A stretch of DNA of 64,000 nucleotides from Paracnuella aquatica (GTDB lineage: Bacteria > Bacteroidota > Bacteroidia > Chitinophagales > Chitinophagaceae): positions 83,477 through 147,476 of the forward strand of contig NZ_QOWJ01000014.1 of assembly GCF_003332885.2 (NCBI RefSeq), in the 5' to 3' direction. This document shows, piece after piece, positions 1-6,743 of the stretch; positions within the stretch are counted from its first letter, which is position 1; every line of letters begins with the position of its first letter. The notes under the pieces are model-generated. The model ran no database searches and had not been told where the DNA came from. It was given only the letters and a program-made list of their open reading frames with translations. The translations under genes and the position numbers were made by a program.

Positions 1-556
1 AGGCAAGATCTACCGACTTTAAAGTTGACAACAGTTTGGGCAACTCCTGATTAAAATTTCCTACCGACGACTGAATGTTTGCAATGCCCGCATCCTGCCA
101 ACCTTCATTAGCCACTTGTTGTACTGCACCACTGCCTTCAATGGTATAAACTGTTCCCTTTGTATTGGCAGTAGCCAGGTATGCAGCGGTCAATCCAAGC
201 GACGTGCCCAGTTCCACAATAGTGTTGGGCTGGTAATACCGCACCAGCCGATGCAGCATCTGGCTGTATTTACGCGGCTTTACGGCTGTGGCTGCCAGTT
301 GGGCCACAGTGCGGTGTTTGGTGGCCGCTGTTCTTGATCCGGCGCCAAAATCTTCAATGTGCAGCATGCGCTTGTCGCGCTGCAGCTTTTTGCGCTGCTG
401 TTCTAAAAACGGCGGCGGCGCATATCCCTGCCCGTTATGCAGTACGTTTAATATAAATTGAAAAACAAAAGGCGAATGCATGCCATGCCCTTTGCCATTC
501 ATGGCGGTGCAGTAATAATGGATGTATTTGCGGGCTAGTTCAAAATGCGAGTACAA
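1..556 (-). CDS. SAM-dependent (O-)methyltransferase-like protein, 3' end missing
   Basis: The gene reads leftwards and runs off the window edge, so only about 185 N-terminal residues are seen. A glycine-rich SAM-binding segment VELGTSLGLTAAYLA lies near residue 113, followed by an acidic strand end (TIEGSG), as in class I Rossmann methyltransferases. The substrate is unknown. The reading frame contains no ATG near its beginning. The conserved-looking N-terminus (LYSHFELARKYIHYY, then KGHGMHSPFVF) is reached only from a TTG codon at 554-556, with an in-frame TAA shortly before, so I chose TTG as start. The next in-frame ATG would remove the conserved N-terminal block. The family call is secure. 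The start is probable. Confidence 0.75.
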   Translation of the reverse strand, partial: MYSHFELARKYIHYYCTAMNGKGHGMHSPFVFQFILNVLHNGQGYAPPPFLEQQRKKLQRDKRMLHIEDFGAGSRTAATKHRTVAQLAATAVKPRKYSQMLHRLVRYYQPNTIVELGTSLGLTAAYLATANTKGTVYTIEGSGAVQQVANEGWQDAGIANIQSSVGNFNQELPKLLSTLKSVDLA

Positions 557-655
557 GGAATTGGGTCTATGTTAAGCGTAAAATTTTCCAGTAAAATTCG
601 ATAAAACAAAAGTTCAGAACAGCAAGCGCTACCACCATCCAACATCTTCCATCCA

Positions 656-1165
656 TCATCTCTCGATGCGTTCCCACACTTGGAAGGTATGCGCATAAGC
701 GTTCTTTTCGTCAGCGCTGCAATGCTGCTCCCGCACCATGTTCCACTCATTTTCGTTGATCGGCGGCAAAAACACATCGCCGTCGAAATGATGGTGTACC
801 CGGGTAAGGTAAAGACGCTGTGCCTGCGGCATTGCTGATGCAAAAATTTCCGCGCCGCCAATTACAAATATCTCTTTCACTCCAGCTGTTTTTGCAGCTT
901 CCACCGCCCCGTCCACCGAGTGCACCACCAGCACACCAGGATATTGCCAATCACCATTGCGGGTAATTACAATGCTTTGCCGACCGGGCAGCGGTTTGCC
1001 AATCGATTCGAATGTTTTGCGCCCCATCAAAATGGGCATGGCCCACGTCAGGTTCTTAAAATATTTAAGGTCGTTGGGCAGGTGCCAGGGCAATTGATTG
1101 GCCTTACCAATCACGCCGCCTTCATCGGCCGCCACTACAAAACTTATGATGGGTTGAAAGGACAT
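656..1165 (-). CDS. folA: Dihydrofolate reductase
   Basis: Reduces dihydrofolate to tetrahydrofolate with NADPH in the cytoplasm. The protein is 169 residues, the usual DHFR length. Visible family features are the Met20-loop region ending in LPWHLPNDLKYFK with the catalytic acidic residue, the NADPH-binding block MGRKTFESIG, and VIGGAEIF near the second glycine pair. A longer reading frame starts 27 bases upstream, but homology begins at MSFQPIISFV, so the start at 1165 is preferred. It lies just downstream of thyA on the same strand. Thymidylate synthase generates dihydrofolate and this enzyme recycles it, so the pair is a functional unit. The 119-base gap between them holds a heptad inverted repeat. 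Confidence 0.95.
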   Translation of the reverse strand: MSFQPIISFVVAADEGGVIGKANQLPWHLPNDLKYFKNLTWAMPILMGRKTFESIGKPLPGRQSIVITRNGDWQYPGVLVVHSVDGAVEAAKTAGVKEIFVIGGAEIFASAMPQAQRLYLTRVHHHFDGDVFLPPINENEWNMVREQHCSADEKNAYAHTFQVWERIER

Positions 1166-1198
1166 GAATCGGTGATTATTAAAAGCAAACAAGATGGG

Positions 1199-1286
1199 AA
1201 GTCAAAAAGCAAAATTCAAAAGTAAAAAACGGTGTACATGTTTGTATGGTTCCCGTTTTTGACTTTTGCCTTTTGACTTTTTACTT
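1199..1286. repeat. Heptad inverted repeat between thyA and folA
   Basis: The left arm (1199-1232) is built of 7-bp units such as AGTCAAA and ATTCAAA. The right arm (1254-1286) is built of TTTGACT and TTTGCCT units, the complement of the left. The arms are separated by about 21 bases. The right arm runs into the thyA stop codon. This is one of about fifteen loci with the same architecture in the window. Confidence 0.8.
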
Positions 1287-2094
1287 AAACTGCTACCGGC
1301 GCTTTAATGGCCGGGTGGCTTTGGTAATTGGTGAGGGTAAAATCCTCGTATTGAAACGAAAAAATGTCTGTTACCTCTTTATTTAATTGCATGGTGGGCA
1401 GCGGAAAAGGTTCCCGCGAAAGCTGCAATGCTACCTGCTCCATGTGGTTACTATAAATATGCACATCGCCAAAGGTGTGTATAAACTCGCCGGGCTCCAT
1501 GTCGCACACTTGTGCAATCATCATCGTCAGCAAAGCGTATGATGCAATATTAAAAGGCACGCCCAAAAACACATCGGCCGACCGCTGATATAACTGGCAC
1601 GAAAGAGTGCGTTTTCCGGCGCTGTTTACCGCAGTGTAAAACTGGAACAGTGCATGGCAGGGCATCAACGCCATCTGCGGCAACTCGGCCACGTTCCATG
1701 CCGATACGATCAGCCGGCGGCTGTCGGGGTTGGTCTTTAGCTGATGTATAAGTTCGGTAATCTGGTCCACCACTTTACCATCCGCGCCGGCCCAGCTACG
1801 CCATTGCTTGCCGTATACAGGTCCCAACTCGCCTGCTTCGTCAGCCCACTCGTCCCAAATGCTCACCTTGTGTTCTTTCAAATAAGCAATATTGGTAGCG
1901 CCTTTCAGGAACCAAAGCAACTCGTAAATGATGCTTTTCAGGTGCACCTTTTTGGTGGTTACCAGCGGAAAGCCCTTTTGCAGATCGAACCGCATCTGGT
2001 AGCCAAAAACACTCTGCGTGCCGGTACCGGTCCGGTCGCTTTTATGAACGCCGTTTGCCAGAATATGCCGCAGCAGATCGTGGTATTGTTGCAT
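1285..2094 (-). CDS. thyA: Thymidylate synthase
   Basis: Methylates dUMP to dTMP using methylene-tetrahydrofolate, which becomes dihydrofolate. The 269-residue length is typical. The catalytic cysteine is C146 in MPCHALFQF. Other signatures are the N-terminal [11 protein letters not shown] loop, [10 protein letters not shown] (phosphate-binding arginines), [19 protein letters not shown] (dUMP and folate contacts) and [10 protein letters not shown] short insertion (NSAGKR) follows the catalytic region. It is probably transcribed with the downstream folA gene. A weak promoter-like TAACTTGC sequence lies just before the ATG. Confidence 0.97.
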   Translation of the reverse strand: MQQYHDLLRHILANGVHKSDRTGTGTQSVFGYQMRFDLQKGFPLVTTKKVHLKSIIYELLWFLKGATNIAYLKEHKVSIWDEWADEAGELGPVYGKQWRSWAGADGKVVDQITELIHQLKTNPDSRRLIVSAWNVAELPQMALMPCHALFQFYTAVNSAGKRTLSCQLYQRSADVFLGVPFNIASYALLTMMIAQVCDMEPGEFIHTFGDVHIYSNHMEQVALQLSREPFPLPTMQLNKEVTDIFSFQYEDFTLTNYQSHPAIKAPVAV

Positions 2095-2509
2095 GCCTGC
2101 AAGTTAAGGCGCGGGGGTTATAAGCATTGCGTTGGGGAAAAAATGAAGGCAACTTAGCTTGGGCGCTATCGCGTTCCACTAAACCATAGATTTTGGCGTT
2201 GGGAAAATATTGACCGGTCGATACGGCGCATTCACATTGTAAAATGGGTCAAAACGAGGAATAAAATCGTTACAATCGCCACATTTCTCCCCAGTTTCAG
2301 GCAGCTCATGCAATGAAATCCGCCAATTTTTACCGGATTTTCAAAAAAATGAAAAAAATTTAGTCAAATCAGCACCGGGAAAAATAGCTTGGAAATAATG
2401 GCTTTAAGGCGCTGAACCCCTTTGTGGTGGCCCACTTTAACAAAACGCCTTTCCCTTAGGCATAAAAATTAAACCCATTTATTGATCTTAAACTAAGAAA
2501 TAAGGGATT
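2095..2509. other. Intergenic stretch, no gene seen
   Basis: No reading frame with coding character, RNA gene or repeat was recognised between the thyA start and the promoter box at 2510. It is AT-rich with scattered A and T runs and may hold the thyA promoter. Confidence 0.5.
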
Positions 2510-2517
2510 TAATTTTG
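2510..2517 (+). promoter_or_regulatory. Perfect TAnnTTTG -7 box for a short transcript
   Basis: TAATTTTG matches the Bacteroidota -7 consensus exactly. A TTG (2482-2484) lies roughly where the -33 element is expected. The predicted start near 2524 and the terminator at 2663-2697 would delimit a transcript of about 170 bases. Confidence 0.5.
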
Positions 2518-2523
2518 TTTTAG

Positions 2524-2697
2524 ACAAAAGGGAAAGGCGGAAAGAAAAGCAATCATGAGTAAATATGGCAAGAATCGTTAGCCGCCCTGGTCGAAAAAGC
2601 TGTAAAGGCAGCAAGTAAAAAAGATTATTCGAACTCTTTCATATGGCAAGCAATCGTTAGTCGCCCGCTGTTTCTACAGGGGGCTTTTTCTTTTTCA
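2524..2697 (+). ncRNA. Candidate small RNA or small-peptide transcript
   Basis: Bounded by a perfect promoter box (2510-2517) and an intrinsic terminator (2663-2697). Inside is an 8-codon reading frame starting at ATG 2555 and ending in TAG at 2579. A different frame continues with LAALVEKAVKAASKKDYS, which would join to the start codon after a one-base shift. GGCGG at 2536-2540 can pair with CCGCC at 2582-2586, enclosing the ATG. Two near-identical copies of about 24 bp (2565-2587 and 2643-2667, beginning ATGGCAAG) flank the middle. It could be a regulatory RNA, a leader, or the frameshifted remains of a small lysine-rich protein. I do not recognise a known RNA family. Confidence 0.4.
2663..2697 (+). 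terminator. Intrinsic terminator of the short transcript
   Basis: The stem GCCCGCTGT pairs with ACAGGGGGC (one G-G mismatch) around a TTCT loop. It is followed by a TTTTTCTTTTT tract. Confidence 0.7.
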
Positions 2698-2839
2698 GGG
2701 GTTGAAGATAAAGGCCGTGCTTGAAACTTTGCAAACATTTTTTTAACAAATAAAATATTTTGCAAAACTCAGCCCTAACATATTGATTTTTAATACCGTT
2801 GCTGCCCTAATATTTTATCCACCGCCTCTTGATATCTAC

Positions 2840-2877
2840 AAAAAGGCCCCGCTGCTTCAAACAGCAAAGCCTTTTTT
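2840..2877. terminator. Bidirectional-looking terminator after proline dehydrogenase
   Basis: AAAAGGC and GCTG arms pair with CAGC and GCCTTTT around CTTCAAA. The T run on the minus strand ends the proline dehydrogenase transcript, which stops 17 bases upstream. Confidence 0.75.
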
Positions 2878-2893
2878 ACCTACTGAAATATGA

Positions 2894-4129
2894 TCAGGCT
2901 TTTCCGCGCCGGCGCAGTTCTTTTTGAATCAACGCCAGCTCGCGGCCGGTTTGGCCTTTAACAGAAGTATTTTCCTGGGCACGCCGCATCAGGTAAGGCA
3001 CCACGTCTTTAATGGGGCCAAACGGCAAGTATTTGCTGACGCTGCAACCGGCCTTGGCCAGGTTGTATGTAATATTATCGCTCATTCCATACAGCTGGCT
3101 GAAATGAACATGCGGGTGATTGAGTGGCAAGCCTTTTTCTTCCAACAGCCGCACGGCCAGCAAGTTGCTGCCTTCGTTGTGTGATGCCACGATGACGCCG
3201 GTTTGATCAAGGTGCTCCATGCACAGGCGCACCGCCGCATCATAGTCGCGGTCAGAGGCGGCTTTATCAGGCTGAATGGGTGAAGGATAGCCTTTTTCGG
3301 CAGCGCGGGCCCGCTCCTTTTCCATGTAAGCGCCCCGCACAAGCTTTACGGCCAGCAAAAAATTACGTTCGGTGGCGGCGTCAATGCATTGTTGTAGAAA
3401 ATGCAGGCGGTCGTGGCGATACAGCTGTACCGTATTATACACCACCAACGCTTCCTTATTGTATTCCGCCATCATCAGCATCGTTAGCGCATCAACAGGA
3501 TCCTGGATCCAGGTTTCTTCAGCATCTACCAAAAAGCCGACCCCGGCGGTTTTGGCTGCTTCGCAAATGGACCAGAAACGGTCGGCAACGCGGCTCCACT
3601 CCTGCTGTTCGCTGGCGGTTAGTGCCTGCAAGCCGGCATGGTAACGCTTCACCAGCGATTCGGCGCCGGAAGCATGCATGGCATCGTCCAGTTTTTCCAA
3701 CAATCCAAACCGCCCCATGCCGGTAACCTTCACACTCATGAAGGGGATGTTGGGTTGCGATGCCGCAAATTGAATCACGCGAATAAATTCGTCACGGGCA
3801 TGATCGTAGCTGGCTTCGCCTTCTTTTCCTTCCACGCCATAATCAAGAATCACCTGCACATTGTACTGGCCCATATGCTGCACCGCCGGGATGGTTTCTT
3901 CCAATGTTTCGCCACCCACAAACTGCTTGAACAAAGTTTTGCGGATAAGGCCTTTTACCGGCAAACCGGCGTTAATGGCCCACGGCGCCACCTGGGTACC
4001 CAGCTTTACCAGCCAGGGATAGTTCATCACAGAAAACAGAAACTGCGCATCCTTCAGGTCTTTGTCCTGCTTGTGGGCAAACGCAATCTCGGTGTTGTCA
4101 AAGGATAAAACGGGCAGCGAAGTGATCAT
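2894..4129 (-). CDS. Proline dehydrogenase (monofunctional)
   Basis: Oxidises L-proline to pyrroline-5-carboxylate with FAD and passes electrons to the respiratory chain. The 411-residue protein contains only the PRODH TIM barrel and no P5C dehydrogenase or DNA-binding domain, so it is not a PutA fusion. Signatures are DAEETWIQDPVDAL, YNTVQLYRHDRL, KLVRGAYMEKER, ASHNEGS, and the C-terminal KYLPFGPIKDVVPYLMRRA, whose YLxRR segment binds the substrate carboxylate. No signal peptide is seen. A perfect TAnnTTTG box lies at 4148-4155, giving a leader of about 12 bases. The partner dehydrogenase is not in the window. Confidence 0.93.
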   Translation of the reverse strand: MITSLPVLSFDNTEIAFAHKQDKDLKDAQFLFSVMNYPWLVKLGTQVAPWAINAGLPVKGLIRKTLFKQFVGGETLEETIPAVQHMGQYNVQVILDYGVEGKEGEASYDHARDEFIRVIQFAASQPNIPFMSVKVTGMGRFGLLEKLDDAMHASGAESLVKRYHAGLQALTASEQQEWSRVADRFWSICEAAKTAGVGFLVDAEETWIQDPVDALTMLMMAEYNKEALVVYNTVQLYRHDRLHFLQQCIDAATERNFLLAVKLVRGAYMEKERARAAEKGYPSPIQPDKAASDRDYDAAVRLCMEHLDQTGVIVASHNEGSNLLAVRLLEEKGLPLNHPHVHFSQLYGMSDNITYNLAKAGCSVSKYLPFGPIKDVVPYLMRRAQENTSVKGQTGRELALIQKELRRRGKA

Positions 4130-4147
4130 TTCAAAACGTTAATGGCG

Positions 4148-4155
4148 CAAAAGTA
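4148..4155 (-). promoter_or_regulatory. TAnnTTTG -7 box for proline dehydrogenase
   Basis: TACTTTTG on the minus strand, 18 bases upstream of the ATG. It faces away from the divergent thioesterase promoter at 4301-4308. Confidence 0.7.
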
Positions 4156-4300
4156 GGGCAAAATGGGCCACCGCTTTATGACTAAAGGCCTACTTTATGA
4201 TCGATTTTGACGCAATAGTTGCCCAGATAAATAAATGTTGACGCAGCAGCCGCATTTTTTTAAAATGTGGAGCCAAAAACAAAATAAGCTACCGGACGAA

Positions 4301-4308
4301 TACCTTTG
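4301..4308 (+). promoter_or_regulatory. TAnnTTTG -7 box overlapping the thioesterase start region
   Basis: TACCTTTG is a perfect -7 consensus. Transcription would begin near 4315, which is the A of the first ATG of the thioesterase. A TTG codon at 4306 lies inside the box and cannot be the start. Confidence 0.7.
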
Positions 4309-4314
4309 CGCCAA

Positions 4315-4854
4315 ATGAGCAATTCCAGAAACATGATCTCTAAAAAGCCTGCGGATAGTTATACGGTGATGACCGAAATTGTTTTACCCAACGATACCAA
4401 TGTATTTGGCAACCTGATGGGCGGCCGCCTGATGTATTGGATGGATATTGCCGCAGCCATTGCTGCCATGAAGCATTGCAATGCGCCGGTGGTAACCGCA
4501 TCGGTAGATAATATTTCATTCGAAAACCCTATTAAACTGGGCAACACGGTGCATATTGAAGCCAATGTTACCCGTGCTTTTACCACTTCAATGGAAGTGC
4601 ACCTGAAAGTTTGGGGCGAAGATTATACGCAGCAATACCGCTATAAAAGCAACGAGGCTTACTACACTTTTGTAGCCCTCGACCCCAACCGCAAGCCGCG
4701 CCTGGTGCCTACGTTGGAGCCGGTTACTCCCGAAGACCAACACCTGTTTGACGGTGCATTGCGCCGCCGCCAGCTGCGCCTGATTTTGGGCGGCAAAATG
4801 AAACCCGATGATGCGGTGGAATTGAAAGCGCTGTTTTTTAAAGAGCAATTGTAA
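4315..4854 (+). CDS. Acyl-CoA thioesterase, hotdog fold
   Basis: Hydrolyses acyl-CoA thioesters to free acid and CoA. This 179-residue protein has one hotdog domain. The family block NVFGNLMGGRLMYWMDIAAAIAA carries the Asn and Asp of the YciA/BFIT-type active site, and ASVDNISFENPIKLGN follows. A conserved RRQLRL element lies towards the C-terminus. The start was set at 4315 because the promoter box ends at 4308. A second ATG at 4333 would give a leader of about 18 bases and is almost as plausible. The acyl substrate range cannot be told from sequence. Confidence 0.88.
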   Translation: MSNSRNMISKKPADSYTVMTEIVLPNDTNVFGNLMGGRLMYWMDIAAAIAAMKHCNAPVVTASVDNISFENPIKLGNTVHIEANVTRAFTTSMEVHLKVWGEDYTQQYRYKSNEAYYTFVALDPNRKPRLVPTLEPVTPEDQHLFDGALRRRQLRLILGGKMKPDDAVELKALFFKEQL

Positions 4855-4928
4855 AAACGATTTACACCGCTTATCAATGGTCAAATCGAAAAGAACCAGA
4901 TTCTTATTTTAAAACCCACCCGCCATTT

Positions 4929-5216
4929 ATGCCAGCATTTGTTATTGTAGAAATTACCATCCACAACCTAGAGTTGTATGAAGCGTACAAAAAGCTAACG
5001 CCGGCTGCGGTGGCCGCATATGATGGGCGCTTTGTGGTGCGGGGTGCCGCCACCGAAAGCCTCGAAGGCGACTGGAATCCGCAACGGATGGTGGTTTTAG
5101 AATTTCCTTCTGTGGAGCGTGCAAAGGAATGGTGGGCATCGCCGGAATATACCGAAGCAAAGATTATTCGCCAGCAAGCGGCAACTACGAAGATGTTGGT
5201 GGTGGAAGGCGTGTGA
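4929..5216 (+). CDS. DUF1330 domain protein
   Basis: A 95-residue protein of the small dimeric ferredoxin-like alpha/beta-barrel type. It shows the family pattern: an N-terminal strand (MPAFVIVEITI), the helix LYEAYKKLTPAAVAAY, then FVVRGAATESLEGDW and RMVVLEFPSVERAKEWWASPEY. The molecular function of DUF1330 proteins is not established. It lies 74 bases after the thioesterase on the same strand and may be co-transcribed. No promoter box is obvious. Confidence 0.85.
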   Translation: MPAFVIVEITIHNLELYEAYKKLTPAAVAAYDGRFVVRGAATESLEGDWNPQRMVVLEFPSVERAKEWWASPEYTEAKIIRQQAATTKMLVVEGV

Positions 5217-5741
5217 GCATATCGAACAAGAATTACGCGAAATTTTGAACTGCCGAAACCAACAGCCAGTAGTTGAATGATTATTGATTATTTAATTATT
5301 GGATTATTGGTTGCTGGCAATATGCAAAAATAGAGTCAGTGCAAGTATTGATGATTGGGCGTAGCCCAAATCTGTTGGTTGCACCGGGGAAACGCAAATA
5401 AATTTCCTGCTGTTGATCGAAGATCAATCCTGTGGATTGAAACGGATGTTGCAAAAATGTAATGCTGTTTTTAGGGTTGGGCTTCGCCCAACACGGCGCA
5501 ATTGACTGATTGTTGACTACCAACAGGCTTGGGCTATGCCCAATTTTATGTTGGTTGTTGATCCATTTTTTTTAATAATAACGCAACTGCCTTTCCCCGC
5601 CGTTACTTCTTCCCCACCGAACACCATAATCAATTCTCCATTAAACGAATCACCGCCTACGTCTTTCATCATTCAAAATTCCTTGTACCTTGTTTCTTGT
5701 TCGATATTCTCCCTCAACTTCGACATTCGTCTGTTCCTTGT
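5217..5741. other. 525-base gap with small palindromes and heptad repeats
   Basis: No gene is recognised. The stretch holds a one-armed heptad tract (5278-5312, TGATTAT units), a cluster of 15-bp hairpins (5355-5543) and heptad arms next to the plsC stop (5676-5760), described separately. Confidence 0.6.
5355..5543. repeat. Cluster of 15-bp 6-3-6 palindromes
   Basis: Three copies of TTGGGC-nnn-GCCCAA occur at 5355-5369, 5477-5491 and 5529-5543 with different central triplets (GTA, TTC, TAT). Two more 6-3-6 palindromes with other arms lie between them: TTGATC-GAA-GATCAA at 5413-5427 and CAATCC-TGT-GGATTG at 5425-5439. The arms are perfect in every copy. Confidence 0.75.
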
Positions 5742-5760
5742 TCATCTGTTCGACATTCCC
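5676..5760. repeat. Heptad repeat at the plsC 3' end
   Basis: Units such as CTTGTAC, CTTGTTT, CTTGTTC and GATATTC, then CTGTTCC and GACATTC, follow a 7-bp period. The segment overlaps the last codons and stop of the acyltransferase gene, so its C-terminal residues (MSNR) are encoded by the repeat. The same words recur at 31070-31232. Confidence 0.6.
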
Positions 5761-6527
5761 TCGGCTGCGTCTTCTTTTTTCCAATGGTGGGCGCCCTGCA
5801 TCATATGGCTTTTGCTTTGTTCAATGGCATCCATCACCTGCGCCAGGATCGCTTCTGCAGTATCGTCGTAATTAATGTTAAGTGGCGCTTTAAATGTTAC
5901 CGAAAGTTGGGTGCCCTTTTTCTTAAACTTCAATCCTTTTTTATCAAAAGCACGCCAAAAACCCTGGATGACGATTGGCACCACGGTGGGCTTGCAATGC
6001 TTGATGATATAGGCCGTGCCTTTGCGGCCGGGGGCATAGGGTTTGGTGGTGCCTTGCGGAAAAGTAATGACCCAGTTGTTGCTCAAAGCCCGTTCAATTT
6101 TGCGGGTGTCGGATGGGTCGAGGCCGCGGCGCACTTCAGAGCCGTCTTTTCTCCATGTGCGCTTTACCGTTAGGGCGCCGGCAAGCGTAAACAGCTTGCT
6201 GATCCACGAGCTCTTCATGGTTTCCTCGGCAGCTACATAATATACATTGGTAAACGGGTTTAGCAGGTAATAGGGCACACCTAGGCGGTTGCGTTTACGC
6301 CATTTTACCGCACAAAATATTTGCAGGAACGTAATGACATCTGCAAAATAGGTTTGGTGGTTAGAAACAAAAAGTACGTTGCGGCGCGGCAGGTTTTCGA
6401 TGTGCTCGGTGCCGGAGATGTTTAATTTATTTACCCAAACAAGGCCGGGATAACTGAAAATGCCCACGATGGCATAAACCAGTTTGCGAATGATCTTGAA
6501 TTGCGCCAGCCTTTTCCAAACTTCCAT
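5742..6527 (-). CDS. 1-acyl-sn-glycerol-3-phosphate acyltransferase family (PlsC-like)
   Basis: Transfers an acyl chain in phospholipid or related lipid synthesis at the membrane. The 261-residue protein has the four acyltransferase blocks in order: NHQTYFAD (the HX4D catalytic pair, about residue 56), a central block around VPYYLLNPFTN, FPQGTTKPYAPGRKG (the FPEGT-like phosphate-binding block, with Gln in place of Glu), and VVPIVIQGFWRAFDKKG. A hydrophobic N-terminal segment likely anchors it. A weak TATCTTTA box lies at 6547-6554. Its C-terminus is formed by a heptad repeat. The exact acceptor lipid is uncertain. Confidence 0.85.
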   Translation of the reverse strand: MEVWKRLAQFKIIRKLVYAIVGIFSYPGLVWVNKLNISGTEHIENLPRRNVLFVSNHQTYFADVITFLQIFCAVKWRKRNRLGVPYYLLNPFTNVYYVAAEETMKSSWISKLFTLAGALTVKRTWRKDGSEVRRGLDPSDTRKIERALSNNWVITFPQGTTKPYAPGRKGTAYIIKHCKPTVVPIVIQGFWRAFDKKGLKFKKKGTQLSVTFKAPLNINYDDTAEAILAQVMDAIEQSKSHMMQGAHHWKKEDAAEGMSNR

Positions 6528-6685
6528 GTTCGAACGCTTAAAACGTTAAAGATAAAGGGCCGCACGGTACAGCGTTGCTGCGGTGCCGAATAATTTATCC
6601 ACTCCCTGATACTTGGGGGAATAAATATTGTGCCTTAACTAAATAACATCCAACAAATTAGAAAGGCGACCTTATAGTGGTCATA

Positions 6686-6714
6686 AAAAAGCACCCCGCC
6701 GTAGCGAGGTGCTG
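6686..6714 (-). terminator. rpsA terminator
   Basis: On the minus strand AGCACC pairs with GGTGCT, with an inner CGC/GCG stem, followed by TTTTTTAT. It lies 30 bases after the rpsA stop. Confidence 0.85.
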
Positions 6715-6743
6715 TATTGTTTGCTGCAATAAAGCGGCAGAAA

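Noticed and set aside
4306-4314. TTG at 4306 as start of the thioesterase
   Set aside because: It lies inside the promoter box, upstream of the predicted transcription start.
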